Origin: Serinicoccus kebangsaanensis
GTDB taxonomy: Bacteria > Actinomycetota > Actinomycetes > Actinomycetales > Dermatophilaceae
Assembly (NCBI RefSeq): GCF_008919445.1
Contig: NZ_VSLG01000014.1
Location: 31,344-95,343 of the forward strand
DNA: 64,000 nt
Reading direction: 5' to 3'
In this document: positions 63,953-64,000 of the stretch, in pieces
Position numbering within the stretch: the first letter of the stretch is position 1
Layout of the letters: each line of letters starts with the position of its first letter
Translations under genes and position numbers: made by a program
The notes under the pieces: model-generated
Told to the model about the DNA's origin: nothing
The model's database searches: none
What the model saw: the letters and a program-made list of their open reading frames with translations, nothing else

Positions 63953-64000
63953 GCGGCGGGTGCTTGGCGGTGGGCCCAGGCGGTGTGTTCGTCGTAGGTG
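63949..64000 (-). CDS. C-terminal end of an unidentified gene (partial)
   Basis: A minus-strand frame enters from the right edge and ends at TGA 63949-63951, reading TYDEHTAWAHRQAPAA. Too short to identify. It lies upstream of, and codirectional with, the Eis-like gene. Confidence 0.35.
   Translation of the reverse strand, partial: TYDEHTAWAHRQAPAA

Overview
The window is chromosomal DNA of a high-GC (about 70 percent by eye) Gram-positive actinobacterium. The evidence is near-exclusive G/C third positions, abundant 4-bp ATGA/GTGA gene overlaps, many apparently leaderless genes with a TANNNT box 6-8 bases before the start codon, a two-site CIRCE-controlled GroEL, a WXG100 protein, a bacterial XPB helicase, an Eis-type acetyltransferase and a DUF3263 protein. 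Gene content suits Micrococcales (an Intrasporangiaceae/Ornithinimicrobium-like organism is my guess), but no rRNA or other marker is present to prove it. I saw no tRNA, rRNA, prophage, complete insertion sequence or CRISPR array.

Layout. 1-9.6 kb: one + strand operon for uptake and catabolism of an unidentified carboxylated compound: two paralogous CaiB/BaiF CoA-transferases, two Dpp/Opp-type ATPases, one permease, a lipoprotein binding protein, an enoyl-CoA hydratase, an HpcH/HpaI aldolase and a 3-hydroxyisobutyrate/tartronate-semialdehyde-type reductase. 9.6-11.6 kb: a convergent short-chain dehydrogenase and acyl-CoA dehydrogenase. 11.7-14.9 kb: a molybdate operon headed by an HTH-TOBE protein; modC carries an in-frame palindromic insertion. 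15-16.5 kb: SGNH hydrolase and uracil-DNA glycosylase. 16.9-24 kb: DUF3263, formate-THF ligase, solute:sodium symporter, universal stress protein, MBL hydrolase, groEL. 24-29 kb: small housekeeping and repair genes (WXG100, DUF4031-Nudix, AlkD-like, HD, DoxX, GT2). 29-34.2 kb: a same-strand module of a rifampin-phosphotransferase-like enzyme, a TetR regulator and a HelD-type RNA polymerase remodeller, with a candidate operator at its promoter. 34.3-38.5 kb: thiamine-binding protein, atypical Nramp transporter, and a two-gene sulfolipid (SQDG) pair. 38.6-45.8 kb: ABC-F protein, HtrA protease, a two-component system, XPB helicase. 46-49.7 kb: FMN riboswitch plus ribD-ribE-ribBA-ribH. 49.8-64 kb: HMG-CoA lyase, GPP34 protein, ABC exporter, Nudix, M13 peptidase, a helicase-associated/WYL-like protein with an FGGY kinase, menD, Eis-like acetyltransferase, and the edge of one more gene.

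The non-coding layer is unusual. An octamer-like motif GGCATACC/GGTATGCC occurs roughly 70 times, often forcing otherwise very rare codons (ATA, TAT, GCA). Intergenic spaces carry exact-period tandem arrays (22, 32 and 38 bp), with the 32-bp family at three loci, and many convergent gene pairs are closed by long near-perfect palindromes of several unrelated families. Two of these palindromes have become protein-coding (modC, the menD C-terminus) and a third probably extends RibBA.
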